This document shows, piece by piece, positions 34,945 to 45,645 of a DNA stretch of 64,000 nucleotides. The notes beneath the pieces are model-generated. The model was not told the origin of the DNA. It was given only the letters and a program-made list of their open reading frames with translations, and did no database searches. Each line of letters begins with the position of its first letter. The stretch's first letter is position 1. This stretch comes from Methyloglobulus sp. (GTDB lineage Bacteria; Pseudomonadota; Gammaproteobacteria; Methylococcales; Methylomonadaceae): assembly GCA_013141505.1 (NCBI GenBank), contig JABFQX010000013.1:62001-126000 (forward strand), read 5' to 3'. A program made the translations under genes and the position numbers.

Positions 34945-36231
34945 ATGGACACAGAATTCAATTGGCAAAACTGTTGGTATCCAGTCGTTTTTGTAGAGGA
35001 TTTGCCCAAGCGTAAGCCTTATGCTTTCTCGCTATATAACGAACCGATGGTGTTATTCCGCAATGAAAAAGGCGATCTGGCGTGTGCGGCAGACCGTTGT
35101 CCGCACCGTGCGGCACGGTTATCGGATGGGCATTTGATTGACGGCAAACTGGAATGCCTGTATCACGGTTGGCAATTCAATGCGGCCGGTGAATGCACCC
35201 GCATTCCGCAATTGGCACCGGACAAAAAAATTCCCGCAACCGCCTGTTTAAAATCGCATGTAGTTGTTGAATGCCAAGGCATGGTCTGGGTTTGGGTGGG
35301 TGCGCCGGACTTGGCTGCAATAGCCGACATTCCGTCCATTGTTGCACTGGATAATCCCGACGTTATCAGCGTGGATTACACCATCGACTTGCCGTACGAC
35401 CAGACCTATCTGATTGAGAATGTGATTGATGTGGCACATATCCATATTGCCCATCATGGACTGCGTGGCGGCGGACATCGCGACTATGCCTTGCCGCTGG
35501 AATTTGACATCCTGGAGGATTCAGTAAAAGGCATTCGTGCAACCTACCGGTCTATCGGCCTTAACCAAAATCGGGATGAAGCAAAAACCGGCACGGCACA
35601 CCTGGATTTTATTGCCCCTAACTTGATCAGTTACACCTCAAAGTATCAGAAGAGCGAATTGATTGCGGGACTGGCGTTGTATTCAATTCCCTTGGCAAAA
35701 GGCAAATGCCGCCTACTCTATCGGAAGTACAGTAACTTTTATTCCTGGCGGGAAAGGATCAAGCCGAAGTGGCTAGATCATTGGAACCAAAACGAAATTC
35801 TGCAACAAGATATGGCCTTGATTATCGGCCAGTATTCGGAGATAGAACGCTCACAGCAAAATGCCAAAGACCTGTGGTTACCGATTAAAAGCAGCGACAC
35901 CCTAGTTATCCATTACCGCAAATGGCTGGATAAATATGCTGCAGCAACACCATTTTACCGGGGCTATGCGACACATAAGACCGTGCCTCATTTGTCGGAT
36001 CAACATCCGTACGATGTATTCAGCATTCATACCCAGAATTGCACCTCGTGCTTGCGTGCTTACCGCTTCACCAAACAACTGCAAAAAATTGTAATAGCGC
36101 TGATACTCATACTGTTGCCGCTCTTATTTGTATTTGCAGGAGCTGCTTACAGCCATGTCATTTTATTTTCTTACCTTGGTTTAGTGTTGATGACTTGGGT
36201 AACCCAAAAAATCAGACTGCGATTTGAATAA
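34945..36231 (+). CDS. PaO/TIC55-type Rieske oxygenase with C-terminal membrane helices
   Basis: A 428-residue Rieske non-heme iron oxygenase. The 2Fe-2S ligands are in CPHRAARL and CLYHGW; the mononuclear iron site matches ENVIDVAHIHIAHHG. The C-terminus carries a CTSC pair (QNCTSCLRAYR) and two membrane helices, as in pheophorbide a oxygenase, TIC55 and PTC52. Those enzymes are otherwise known mainly from plants and cyanobacteria. The neighbouring carbamoyltransferase and methyltransferase imply oxidation of a small molecule at the membrane. No reductase gene lies next to it. Substrate unknown. Confidence 0.9.
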   Translation: MDTEFNWQNCWYPVVFVEDLPKRKPYAFSLYNEPMVLFRNEKGDLACAADRCPHRAARLSDGHLIDGKLECLYHGWQFNAAGECTRIPQLAPDKKIPATACLKSHVVVECQGMVWVWVGAPDLAAIADIPSIVALDNPDVISVDYTIDLPYDQTYLIENVIDVAHIHIAHHGLRGGGHRDYALPLEFDILEDSVKGIRATYRSIGLNQNRDEAKTGTAHLDFIAPNLISYTSKYQKSELIAGLALYSIPLAKGKCRLLYRKYSNFYSWRERIKPKWLDHWNQNEILQQDMALIIGQYSEIERSQQNAKDLWLPIKSSDTLVIHYRKWLDKYAAATPFYRGYATHKTVPHLSDQHPYDVFSIHTQNCTSCLRAYRFTKQLQKIVIALILILLPLLFVFAGAAYSHVILFSYLGLVLMTWVTQKIRLRFE

Positions 36232-36781
36232 CGGATTGGGCTGACTGTTTTTTACAGGTGAAAAATGCTTTGCTATGTCTCTAATGCCGGGAGTCAGAAT
36301 AGAAGTATAGATCAAGCATTACCTAAAGCGGCAAGCAAAGCCTTAATCTCAGGTTTTTTCAAACTGTGCAAGCAATAAATTCGGCTGGAAACCCCCATAT
36401 GCCGCAACCAAGCCGACTTTACGCCGTTCAGACCACAGTGTTAAGGAAGGCCAGGAAACGCTTGAAACCTTATTCTCACAGCTGTGCGGCCAGTTTGTGG
36501 TTCGCCGCAATTACGCCACCAAATCCTTTGTAGGCTTTTCAAGCCTTATCCTCTCTAGTGACCACACGTGTACCCTACGGGTATTAATCCTCATCCAGTG
36601 GGCCAACCAACGAAATGGAAACAAGATAAAAATAACTTGAAAACCGTTATTTCCTAAATGAGCCACGGATGTTGTAACATGTTAATTCACTCGTGTAGGT
36701 CATCTTGCCGCATGAGCGATTGCGACATTTGGCAGCATATAAATGGTCAGGTGGCCTTCTGGCGCAACTTGATCTACTTGG
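36232..36781. other. Intergenic region with a possible gene fragment
   Basis: No complete gene is seen. On the minus strand a frame ending at about 36312 gives a 29-residue tail, MGVSSRIYCLHSLKKPEIKA then a leucine-rich end, which looks like the C-terminus of a lost gene. The rest shows no recognisable feature. Confidence 0.35.
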
Positions 36782-37477
36782 CTAATTGTTGGTGGTTTCT
36801 GGCGGTAAGGTGGGCAATTCGTGGTTTTCCCGCATCATGTACACCACCACCTCGCCTGTTTGTTTATCCAGTTGCATAAATCGTGTTCCAGGCCAAGGTG
36901 TCGGGCTGTCCATAAGCGTCCTGAGTTGAAGTTCACCGCGCTTGCCCGGCTGGTCTAACGCCATTTTCAGCCTGCACATTGTGCTGCGGCAATCGGCATC
37001 AACAAAGCGTACGCCTTTGGCGGTGGCAACGCTATAGGTCGAACTCAATTTGGCCTGGGCATTTTCTGCCCATTGAGCGTCTTTTTGCTCTTGGCGCAGG
37101 TTGTTTTCAAGAATGCCTTTATGGGCTTTAACTAAGGCTTCCCGCTGTCTAGCAGTGTCTTCTGACGATAGTGGCGCATTGGTTGCTTCGGTTTCTGCCA
37201 GGGCGCTTGCCTTTTGTTTCGCTAGTCCTGCCACAGCTTGTAGTTGTTCGAGCCTGGCAACTTGGGTGCGTAGTTTTTCCATCTCCAGCAATACGTTTTT
37301 TAACAGACGACCTGATTCTTTTTCCTGTGTGTGACCACTATCCGTCGGCAATGGAGGCTGTTCAGCAACTACAGGTAGTAATATTTCCGTCTTCCCATAA
37401 TGCATAAACAAAGCAGTCGATGCAGAACTGATAACAGCAACGGTAACGGCTATGGCGGTAATGTATTTGGCGTTCAT
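36782..37477 (-). CDS. Membrane-anchored periplasmic protein with coiled coil, unknown function
   Basis: A 231-residue protein with an N-terminal membrane anchor (about residues 5-25), a coiled-coil region (about 55-85, RLLKNVLLEMEKLRTQVARL) and a C-terminal domain with two nearby cysteines (VDADCRSTMCRLKM). The family was not recognised. The C-terminal VDADCRSTMCR pattern occurs in small periplasmic proteins of unknown role. Same strand as the next exported protein, 65 bases apart, so possibly one transcript. Confidence 0.7.
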   Translation of the reverse strand: MNAKYITAIAVTVAVISSASTALFMHYGKTEILLPVVAEQPPLPTDSGHTQEKESGRLLKNVLLEMEKLRTQVARLEQLQAVAGLAKQKASALAETEATNAPLSSEDTARQREALVKAHKGILENNLRQEQKDAQWAENAQAKLSSTYSVATAKGVRFVDADCRSTMCRLKMALDQPGKRGELQLRTLMDSPTPWPGTRFMQLDKQTGEVVVYMMRENHELPTLPPETTNN

Positions 37478-37541
37478 GTCAGTACCTTAATGAAGACCGG
37501 GAATCTTATTTCCCGGTCTCTTAATGTTATTGCACGTTAAA

Positions 37542-38132
37542 TTAGTTTTTCTCGGTGACTGTATAACCGTTTAGTTCTGCCCCATTGCCAAAGATATGAC
37601 AATGTATATCATAGTTCGCATCGTTGGTAGGCGCTGCCACGGTTTGTGGTAAGGTCAGCGTTTGATATTCATTAGTTCCCCCAGGAACATCTTTAGCGTA
37701 GACATCAGTTCCGTAGATCACGTTCATCGTACCCGCAGAGACATATTCAATGTGGGTATGGCAATTTCCACCATCGTCGGCAATGGCAGGATCCGATGCA
37801 TCGGATAGGATGACGGTGACAGACTTAAGTTTTGATGACGATCCGAACAGGCTCCTGTCTATTGCGCAGTTCATGCCCAGGTCGCTAAATCCACCAACAG
37901 GATCTGCTTGAACGTTATGAATTCCTGAGCCATAGTAGTTGGAAGTAGCGATAGTGGTGGCGTTAGGTATATCTAAGGCTAAGAACTCTGGATCATGAGC
38001 CTGACAGCTAAGCCCAGTGTAGACTCTCTTGCTCGTGTCGGCCTGGGCTTGAGGTATTGCCAGGATGCAAAAGGCGAGTCCAGAAATAGCGGAAAGCCCT
38101 TTGATGATCGATTTAAGTGTGTGCTTTTTCAT
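37542..38132 (-). CDS. Exported protein of unknown function
   Basis: A 196-residue secreted protein. The signal peptide (GLSAISGLAFCILAIPQAQA) is clear. The mature part has four to five cysteines (GLSCQA, LGMNCA, GGNCHTH, DIHCHIFG) that could pair, and a beta-rich composition. No domain was recognised. It lies immediately beside an IS-derived region. Confidence 0.7.
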   Translation of the reverse strand: MKKHTLKSIIKGLSAISGLAFCILAIPQAQADTSKRVYTGLSCQAHDPEFLALDIPNATTIATSNYYGSGIHNVQADPVGGFSDLGMNCAIDRSLFGSSSKLKSVTVILSDASDPAIADDGGNCHTHIEYVSAGTMNVIYGTDVYAKDVPGGTNEYQTLTLPQTVAAPTNDANYDIHCHIFGNGAELNGYTVTEKN

Positions 38133-38304
38133 ATTGAATCTCCGAGTTATTACTTATTAAAATAATGGGACGGGCTTTTTTTGTGCAGATTCATTACAAA
38201 CTAAAGCCTTTCCACATTTTGTTTTTTGCCCATAAATTGTTCAAGCCATCGGATATCGAGAAAATAAACTTAGCGCAATTAACAGGCTTGATAACTGTAC
38301 TTTT

Positions 38305-38475
38305 TCAGTAAACCGAAGTCACGGTAATATTACCTAAATTTAAGGCATATTTGTTGCTGATTTTTACGGTTTTAACGGGCAAGCCGATATTTGCGAGTGT
38401 GTCGGGGGCGATTATTTGTGGCGTTTGCAGTCCGCCTGATGGGTTGTGCAGTCTACTGGCCAAAGGGACAATTGT
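38305..38475 (-). pseudogene. 3-prime fragment of a gene truncated by an IS
   Basis: Downstream of the IS end a minus-strand frame reads PLASRLHNPSGGLQTPQIIA and continues DTLANIGLPVKTVKISN to a stop at 38305. The frame has no start and begins at the IS boundary near 38478, so it is probably the last 55 or so codons of a gene cut by the insertion. The family is not recognised. Confidence 0.4.
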
Positions 38476-38477
38476 AA

Positions 38478-38956
38478 TGGTCAAGTAAAACCGGACACTT
38501 TTTTAGACAGCTTTCCTATAAAAATTCCATTCATATTACAACGGGGGTGATACCCGTGTTTGAATAAGACCGTTTACCCTTGTAAAAGGCCAAATAATCA
38601 ATAACACTCAGTTTAGCTGATGCTTTAGTCCTAAATTTTTCATAATTCAGTTGTTCGTGTTTAAGGCTTCTGAAAAACCGTTCTGTCGGACTATTATCCC
38701 AACAATTACTTTTACGACTCATACCCAAAGGGCACAAGCAGCCAACCTTCAAGCGTCCGACCGTAGATAATATCCGTTGTCCAAACTTGGTTAGGGGCGG
38801 TCGTCTCAAATTGCCGATCCAGGCTGTTGGGCGATCTCGCCCCGCTATGGTCACTGTCAGCCGTCACCTTAAAGCGTTTGGGATAGTGTGCTTTAAGCCC
38901 GGCCTGGCCAATAAATGGCGCACTTGGTAATGGTCAGATTCCATGCCCGCCTTGCT
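38478..38956 (-). mobile_element. Remnant of an IS3-family insertion sequence
   Basis: The IS end reads TGGTCAAGTAAAACCGGACA, typical of IS3-family termini. On the minus strand pieces of the OrfB transposase remain: a GLKAHYPKRFKV segment, then SLDRQFETTAPNQVWTTDII, a stop after VPFGYES, and in another frame MSRKSNCWDNSPTERFFRSL with KHEQLNYEKFRTKA (stop at 38531). The middle of the catalytic core is deleted and the frame is broken, so the element cannot move. The 5-prime end stops at the 38-bp repeat. Confidence 0.85.
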
Positions 38957-38994
38957 TTTATAACCTAAAGGTCACAAGTGCCCTTGGGTGCAAT
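38957..38994 (+). repeat. 38-bp exact repeat, copy 2
   Basis: Identical to 17349-17386. It borders the truncated end of the IS3-type remnant, about 85 bases downstream of guaA. Confidence 0.8.
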
Positions 38995-39080
38995 TCATTG
39001 GATAGCCTCCGGTAACTTCATAGGTTCATTGAAAAGCTGGCGGGCTTTGGCCTCAAGCGCGGCTTTTTCTTGAGGATAAG

Positions 39081-40664
39081 CTACTCCCATTCAATCGTAG
39101 CGGGCGGTTTGCCAGAGATGTCGTAGGTTACGCGGCTGATGCCAGCGACTTCGTTGATGATGCGGCGGGACACCAGATCGAGGAAATCATAAGGCAAATG
39201 CGCCCAACGTGCGGTCATGAAGTCGATGGTTTCTACGGCACGTAGGGCGATCACGTAATCATACCGACGACCATCCCCCATCACGCCAACCGATTTCACC
39301 GGTAAGAATACGGCAAAGGCTTGGCTGACTTTGTTGTACAAATCGTGCCGGTACAATTCTTCGATGAAGATGGCGTCGGCTTGGCGCAATAAATCGGCGT
39401 AGCTTTTTTTGACTTCGCCCAAGATACGTACGCCCAAACCGGGGCCGGGGAAAGGGTGGCGGAACACCATATCGGAAGGCAAGCCTAGTTCCAGGCCGAT
39501 TTTCCGCACCTCGTCCTTGAACAGCTCGCGCAAGGGTTCGACCAGTTTTAACTTCATATTTTCCGGCAGGCCACCGACATTGTGGTGCGACTTGATGAGA
39601 TGTGCCTTGCCGCTTTTGGAACCGGCCGATTCGATGACATCGGGGTAAATCGTGCCTTGCGCCAGCCATTTAGCATCGGTTATTTTGCTGGCTTCTTCAT
39701 CAAATATTTCGACAAACAGGTTGCCAATGATTTTACGTTTTTGTTCGGGATCATTAATACCTTTCAAGTCATCGAGATAACGTTGCTCGGCATTTACTCG
39801 GATCACTTTAACGCCCATGTGTTCGGCAAAGGTAGCCATGACTTGATCGCCTTCGTGCAGGCGCAGCAAGCCGGTGTCGACAAAGACACACGTTAACTGG
39901 ACGGCAATGGCCTTGTGCAGCAATGCCGCGACCACGGAGGAATCTACACCGCCTGATAAACCCAGGATAACGTGGTCACTGCCCACTTTGGCGCGGACGG
40001 ATTGTATGCTGTCGTCAATAATGCTGCTGGCGGTCCATAAGGCTTCGCAGCCACAAATTTCCAGCACAAAGCGGGATAATATTCTAAGTCCCTGTTTGGT
40101 ATGGGTGACTTCAGGGTGAAATTGCAGGGCGTAAAAGCTGCTTTCTTCATTGGCAATACCCGCAATCGGCGCACCATCAGAACTGGCGATCAGTTTGAAG
40201 CCTTCAGGCAAATCCACCACGCGGTCGCCGTGGCTCATCCAGACATCCAATAAACCGTAGCCTTCCGGCGACAGGTGGTCTTCAATGCCTTGCAACAGTT
40301 TGGAATGTCCCCGCGCCCTGATTTGCGCGTAACCGAATTCGCGGTGATTGGACGATTCCACCTTGCCGCCCAATTGTTCCGCCATCGTTTGCATACCGTA
40401 GCAAATGCCCAAAACCGGAACGCCCAAGTCGAAAACGATTTGCGGTGCGCGTGGCGTGTTATTGCTGGTGACGGTTTCGGGGCCGCCGGACAGGATAATG
40501 CCATTCGGCGCAAAGTTTTTGACTTCTTCATCCGTGCATTCGCAGGAATAGATCTCGCAATACACCCCGATTTCGCGAATGCGGCGGGCGATTAACTGGG
40601 TGTATTGGGAACCGAAATCCAGGATGAGGATTTTGTGTTGATGAATGTTATGGGTTTGTTGCAC
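39081..40664 (-). CDS. guaA: GMP synthase (glutamine-hydrolysing)
   Basis: A 527-residue enzyme that aminates XMP to GMP. The N-terminal class I amidotransferase starts [20 protein letters not shown] and has the nucleophile in LGICYGMQ and the His-Glu in [10 protein letters not shown]. The ATP-pyrophosphatase domain has the P-loop [16 protein letters not shown], and the dimerisation domain ends [13 protein letters not shown] as expected. It normally forms an operon directly with guaB; here 1.9 kb lies between them. Confidence 0.97.
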   Translation of the reverse strand: MQQTHNIHQHKILILDFGSQYTQLIARRIREIGVYCEIYSCECTDEEVKNFAPNGIILSGGPETVTSNNTPRAPQIVFDLGVPVLGICYGMQTMAEQLGGKVESSNHREFGYAQIRARGHSKLLQGIEDHLSPEGYGLLDVWMSHGDRVVDLPEGFKLIASSDGAPIAGIANEESSFYALQFHPEVTHTKQGLRILSRFVLEICGCEALWTASSIIDDSIQSVRAKVGSDHVILGLSGGVDSSVVAALLHKAIAVQLTCVFVDTGLLRLHEGDQVMATFAEHMGVKVIRVNAEQRYLDDLKGINDPEQKRKIIGNLFVEIFDEEASKITDAKWLAQGTIYPDVIESAGSKSGKAHLIKSHHNVGGLPENMKLKLVEPLRELFKDEVRKIGLELGLPSDMVFRHPFPGPGLGVRILGEVKKSYADLLRQADAIFIEELYRHDLYNKVSQAFAVFLPVKSVGVMGDGRRYDYVIALRAVETIDFMTARWAHLPYDFLDLVSRRIINEVAGISRVTYDISGKPPATIEWE

Positions 40665-40794
40665 TTTGTTTCCTATTCAATCTATTTAGCCCGAATATTC
40701 AAGGCGAAATACTGCTTCTAACTATAAAAGTGATCTAATGCTCATTACTATATAATGAAAGAAATCACAAAAAACCTTTCATAAAAATGTAACT

Positions 40795-41388
40795 TCAGAG
40801 TTCTTCTAATTTACTTAACCACTCATTAAACCCAGAACACATTTCTCTTATTCTCACCAATCCTATCTCCTTTGCTATATTAGGCCCATGAGTAGTTTTT
40901 CGGTAGTTAGTTGCTTTATCAAGTCGTTTGGAAGGCGCGGTTTCTATCGAATCATTAATCTTTTCAGGGTTATTGCTATGTTCCTTCAATATTAAATTTG
41001 CCCAATCAATAAGTGATTCACCTTGCAACACCGATGCCATAGCGTCTGGCGATGAAAATAACAATCCCTCAAACTCATACATTTGGATATAAGGGATAAC
41101 TTTTTTCCTCAGATCAACTTTAACGGACTCATTGATTTTAGCTTCCAATGTTAGTTTGGTTTCGCCGTCATCTTTACGTCTAAATCCGTAAAAATCATAG
41201 AACGTACTTACATAGTCAAAGCTATGGATTAGATTTTTTAGTTCGTGCCTTATACGATCTATGCTTACGCTTCCATCTATTGAAACGGGTGTTACATATA
41301 TCCCTTTGGAAGAAAGATAAGGGTCAATCAAAATTTTTATAAATCGTTCTTCAGTTAACCCTTCTACAGAAATCCCTACCCTTACCAT
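40795..41388 (-). CDS. DUF4276-family (TOPRIM-like) protein, candidate defence partner
   Basis: A 197-residue protein that starts MVRVGISVEGLTEERFIKIL, the EGxTEExF motif of DUF4276/TOPRIM-like nucleases, followed by STFYDFYGFRR and VIPYIQMYEFEGLLFSSPDA with further acidic residues. In known defence systems such proteins are paired with an OLD/SMC-like ATPase and act as nuclease effectors. It overlaps the ATPase gene by seven bases. The ATG at 41388 fits the domain start better than the earlier one. AT-rich compared with guaA and guaB, suggesting transfer. Confidence 0.8.
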   Translation of the reverse strand: MVRVGISVEGLTEERFIKILIDPYLSSKGIYVTPVSIDGSVSIDRIRHELKNLIHSFDYVSTFYDFYGFRRKDDGETKLTLEAKINESVKVDLRKKVIPYIQMYEFEGLLFSSPDAMASVLQGESLIDWANLILKEHSNNPEKINDSIETAPSKRLDKATNYRKTTHGPNIAKEIGLVRIREMCSGFNEWLSKLEEL

Positions 41389-42491
41389 TCTGGACGACCC
41401 CCAATAAGGTTCTTCGTCCATATATCGCCCATTCCGTAATCTTCAAGCCAATGTTCAAGCTCAGTTCTATCGGGTCTTTTAAAGGTTGATACGCCATTTT
41501 TTTGATCAACAACAATGAAATTTTCCGGCTCAAAATGATTCGCAAAAGCGACGGATTGTGTCGAACATATAACCTGATTAGTTTTTGATACTGACTTGAT
41601 AATATCTGCTAAAACATTCAAAGCGGCAGGATGCAACCCAAGTTCAGGTTCATCAAGCACAATAGTACTGGGTCGAGACCATTCTGGCTGTAGGAATAAG
41701 GTAGCCAAACAAACAAATCGCGCAGTTCCATCCGAAAGTTGATTTGCTGAAAAAGGCATATCATGATCGCGATGCGTCCAACGCAATAATAGCGATTCAT
41801 CGCTTTTATCACCTTTTGGTTCAAGATAGAAATCATGAAAAAATGGGGCGACTGTTTGGATGGTCGAAACAATCTCTTGATAGCTAGATTTATAACGTTC
41901 TCTTAAAAGCAGAAGAAACGGTGCAAGATTGCTGGCATCAGAGGCAAGAAAGCTACTTGAACTAAGTTTTTGAGCTTGTTTAAAACCTGCAGTTGGACTT
42001 GTATCGTGGAAGTGATAAACCCTGCATTTTTGCATGTACTCACGAGTATATTTTCGAACATAATCACTATCGGCCACCGACCCTGGAATTAGGCCGCTTT
42101 CACCCAATTTACCTTTAATAGACCATAAGTTGTTTGATCCTGTATAAGTGCAATATTCGTCCGAATACACAAGGCTGTCGTTCGCTTCACCATGAACAAA
42201 TTCGACATGATAGCCATTATTTCCTACTTCAATATCAATAATTATTTTTGGCGTGGTTTTCGAGCCAAAGTGAAAAAATGTATTTGCAAAACCTTGTTTT
42301 TCTAAATAAGTTTGTAATTTCCCTTCCGATAAATATCTTAAGAACGTAAATATTGAAATTAAATTTGATTTGCCAGACCCATTTGCACCAATGAGTATAT
42401 TGATTGGGTTCATTTTCAAATCGAGTTTTTTGATCGATTTGAATCCCGTCAATTTAATTTGATGCAAATGTACACTGTTCTGATCTGGCAT
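41382..42491 (-). CDS. AAA/OLD-like ABC-type ATPase, candidate defence sensor
   Basis: A 369-residue SMC/OLD-type ATPase. It begins with KLTGFKSIKKLDLK, the Walker A reads ILIGANGSGKSNLISIF, the signature region is SANQLSDGTARF, Walker B is TIVLDEPELGLHP and the H-loop is VICSTQSVAF. Related proteins pair with TOPRIM-like partners in anti-phage systems (RloAB/AbiL- and PARIS-like). It overlaps the DUF4276 gene. The ATG at 42491 is chosen; a TTG at 42515 is possible. Both genes sit in the same direction between guaB and guaA and are AT-rich. Confidence 0.87.
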   Translation of the reverse strand: MPDQNSVHLHQIKLTGFKSIKKLDLKMNPINILIGANGSGKSNLISIFTFLRYLSEGKLQTYLEKQGFANTFFHFGSKTTPKIIIDIEVGNNGYHVEFVHGEANDSLVYSDEYCTYTGSNNLWSIKGKLGESGLIPGSVADSDYVRKYTREYMQKCRVYHFHDTSPTAGFKQAQKLSSSSFLASDASNLAPFLLLLRERYKSSYQEIVSTIQTVAPFFHDFYLEPKGDKSDESLLLRWTHRDHDMPFSANQLSDGTARFVCLATLFLQPEWSRPSTIVLDEPELGLHPAALNVLADIIKSVSKTNQVICSTQSVAFANHFEPENFIVVDQKNGVSTFKRPDRTELEHWLEDYGMGDIWTKNLIGGRPEW

Positions 42492-42560
42492 ATATCCGCT
42501 TATTATCCTGGGCAATCCGGTTTTTATTGTGGGTTCTTTGCTAAGTACTCAACCGACCAA

Positions 42561-44030
<1,470 letters not shown>

Positions 44031-44310
44031 TTACACCTTACAACCTGTGAAATAGCACGTTATTATACGGTTAATAAGCGTTTTTTCCGTAGCACTAAAA
44101 TTACAATAGCCTTAACAACGACGCATTTTGCACTAAATTTCCGGTTTAGGACTAATGAACGTTGCATTGATTGCCCAGTTGGGAGGCTAACAAGGTTATC
44201 AAAGCAAACTGGCATGAGTTAAGATTATCAGTTAAGCTCATATTCTGCGATACACTTTGAAAAGATTAAACGGATAACACACTTTATGACCGCTTATTTA
44301 AAGACCCATT

Positions 44311-45048
44311 ATGTTTAATTATTATTGCCATCAAACCTTCATTTTATTGATCATTTTGTTTATGAGCACTCACATTATGTCCTCCGCATACGCCGAAAAC
44401 AGCAGTAACCCCTATCCACCATCCATACGTGTCAACGGTACGGGCAAGATCTCGACAAAACCTGATAAAGCCGATTTAGCATTATCAGTAGAAGTTCACG
44501 CCCGTACTGCCGATGCGGCACGTAACCAGGCGGCAGCAGCTATGGATACGTTGATTAGATCCTTGATAAATAGCCATGTGGCAGAAAAAGATATTCAAAC
44601 CCGATCAATTTCTCTTTACCCTAATTATTCCCCTGATGCCGGAAATAAAATCATCGGCTATCAATTGACTAATCAAGTGGCCGTCTGTGTACGGGATGTT
44701 GAAAAGGCTGGCGATATTATTGATTCGGCAGTCAAAGCTAGCGGCAATACCACGCGCATAGAAGGGATTACTTATGGCATTGAAAATCCTGAAAACGCAT
44801 TGACCGAAGCACGGAAAAAGGCTTATGCCAATGCAAAAAGCAAGGCTGAACAATATGCCAAATTAGCCAATTTAACGCTTGGTGCCCCCCTTTACATCAG
44901 CGAAGGTAGCGATATTCCCTCTACGCCCCTGCCATACACCGAAATGCGAACCCTGAAAGCCGAAATGGTGGACAGTTCCTCTACACCCCTGCAAGCCGGT
45001 GAGCAAGAAGTAACTGTCAGCGTCGATGTTATGTTCAGTATTCAATAA
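44311..45048 (+). CDS. SIMPL-domain (DUF541) periplasmic protein
   Basis: A 245-residue exported protein with a signal peptide (LLIILFMSTHIMSSAYA) and a SIMPL/DUF541 domain: IRVNGTGKISTKPDKADLAL, QTRSISLYPNYS, then IEGITYGIEN and ARKKAYANAKSKAEQYAKLA. Family members (E. coli YggE) form ring-shaped periplasmic oligomers and are linked to oxidative stress. The three plus-strand genes from here to 46851 are closely spaced and likely one operon. Confidence 0.88.
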   Translation: MFNYYCHQTFILLIILFMSTHIMSSAYAENSSNPYPPSIRVNGTGKISTKPDKADLALSVEVHARTADAARNQAAAAMDTLIRSLINSHVAEKDIQTRSISLYPNYSPDAGNKIIGYQLTNQVAVCVRDVEKAGDIIDSAVKASGNTTRIEGITYGIENPENALTEARKKAYANAKSKAEQYAKLANLTLGAPLYISEGSDIPSTPLPYTEMRTLKAEMVDSSSTPLQAGEQEVTVSVDVMFSIQ

Positions 45049-45074
45049 TCGGCGGATTTGGGCATATACATATA

Positions 45075-45635
45075 ATGATTGCAAAGTCCTGCCTCATTTA
45101 TCACCCGGACACTGTAGATGATGTTATCAAGGCCTTGTACATCGGTGTTAAGGCGCTGTATGAAAAAGACGAATTAATTTTGCATTACGATTTGGTAGGC
45201 ACTTTAGGTGATTTACTGATTCCCGAAGCACAAATAGCCACTGAAGCAGAAGGCTTATGGAAGCACACCTGTTTTGAGGCCTTTATCGCTGTCGTGGATG
45301 ATGAAACCCACACTCGCTATCATGAATTCAATTTTTCGCCTTCGGGGCATTGGGCAGCATACGGATTTAACAATTATAGGCAGAGAAACCCCTGGCAAGC
45401 CAGTAACCCGCCTGTTTCTCGTTTTAGCCAATCAAGCGATCAACTGTCCTTGGATGTCATCATTAAAACCGCTGACTTACCTGTCAAGGAACCACATCAG
45501 CCCTACCGACTTGGCTTAAGTGCCGTACTGGAAACAAACGAGGGCGAACTTTCTTACTGGGCGCTTTGCCATCCTGGCGGCAGTCCCGACTTCCATCACC
45601 GCAGGGGATTTACCCTTTCTTTAAATCCCAATTAA
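45075..45635 (+). CDS. DOMON-like domain protein
   Basis: A 186-residue soluble beta-sandwich protein of the DOMON-like family. It shows LWKHTCFEAFIAVVDDETHTRYHEFNFSPSG in shorter pieces: LWKHTCFEAFIA, YHEFNFSPSGHWAAYGF and LGLSAVLE, with a final SPDFHHRRGFTL. Such domains bind heme or sugar in other proteins; the role of this stand-alone type is unknown. There is no signal peptide. It lies ten bases before the NamZ-like gene, suggesting joint expression. Confidence 0.85.
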   Translation: MIAKSCLIYHPDTVDDVIKALYIGVKALYEKDELILHYDLVGTLGDLLIPEAQIATEAEGLWKHTCFEAFIAVVDDETHTRYHEFNFSPSGHWAAYGFNNYRQRNPWQASNPPVSRFSQSSDQLSLDVIIKTADLPVKEPHQPYRLGLSAVLETNEGELSYWALCHPGGSPDFHHRRGFTLSLNPN

Positions 45636-45645
45636 TAGCTGTTAC

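Noticed and set aside
39081-40664. Several long open frames inside guaA on both strands
   Set aside because: Shadows of a strongly conserved gene with high GC third positions.
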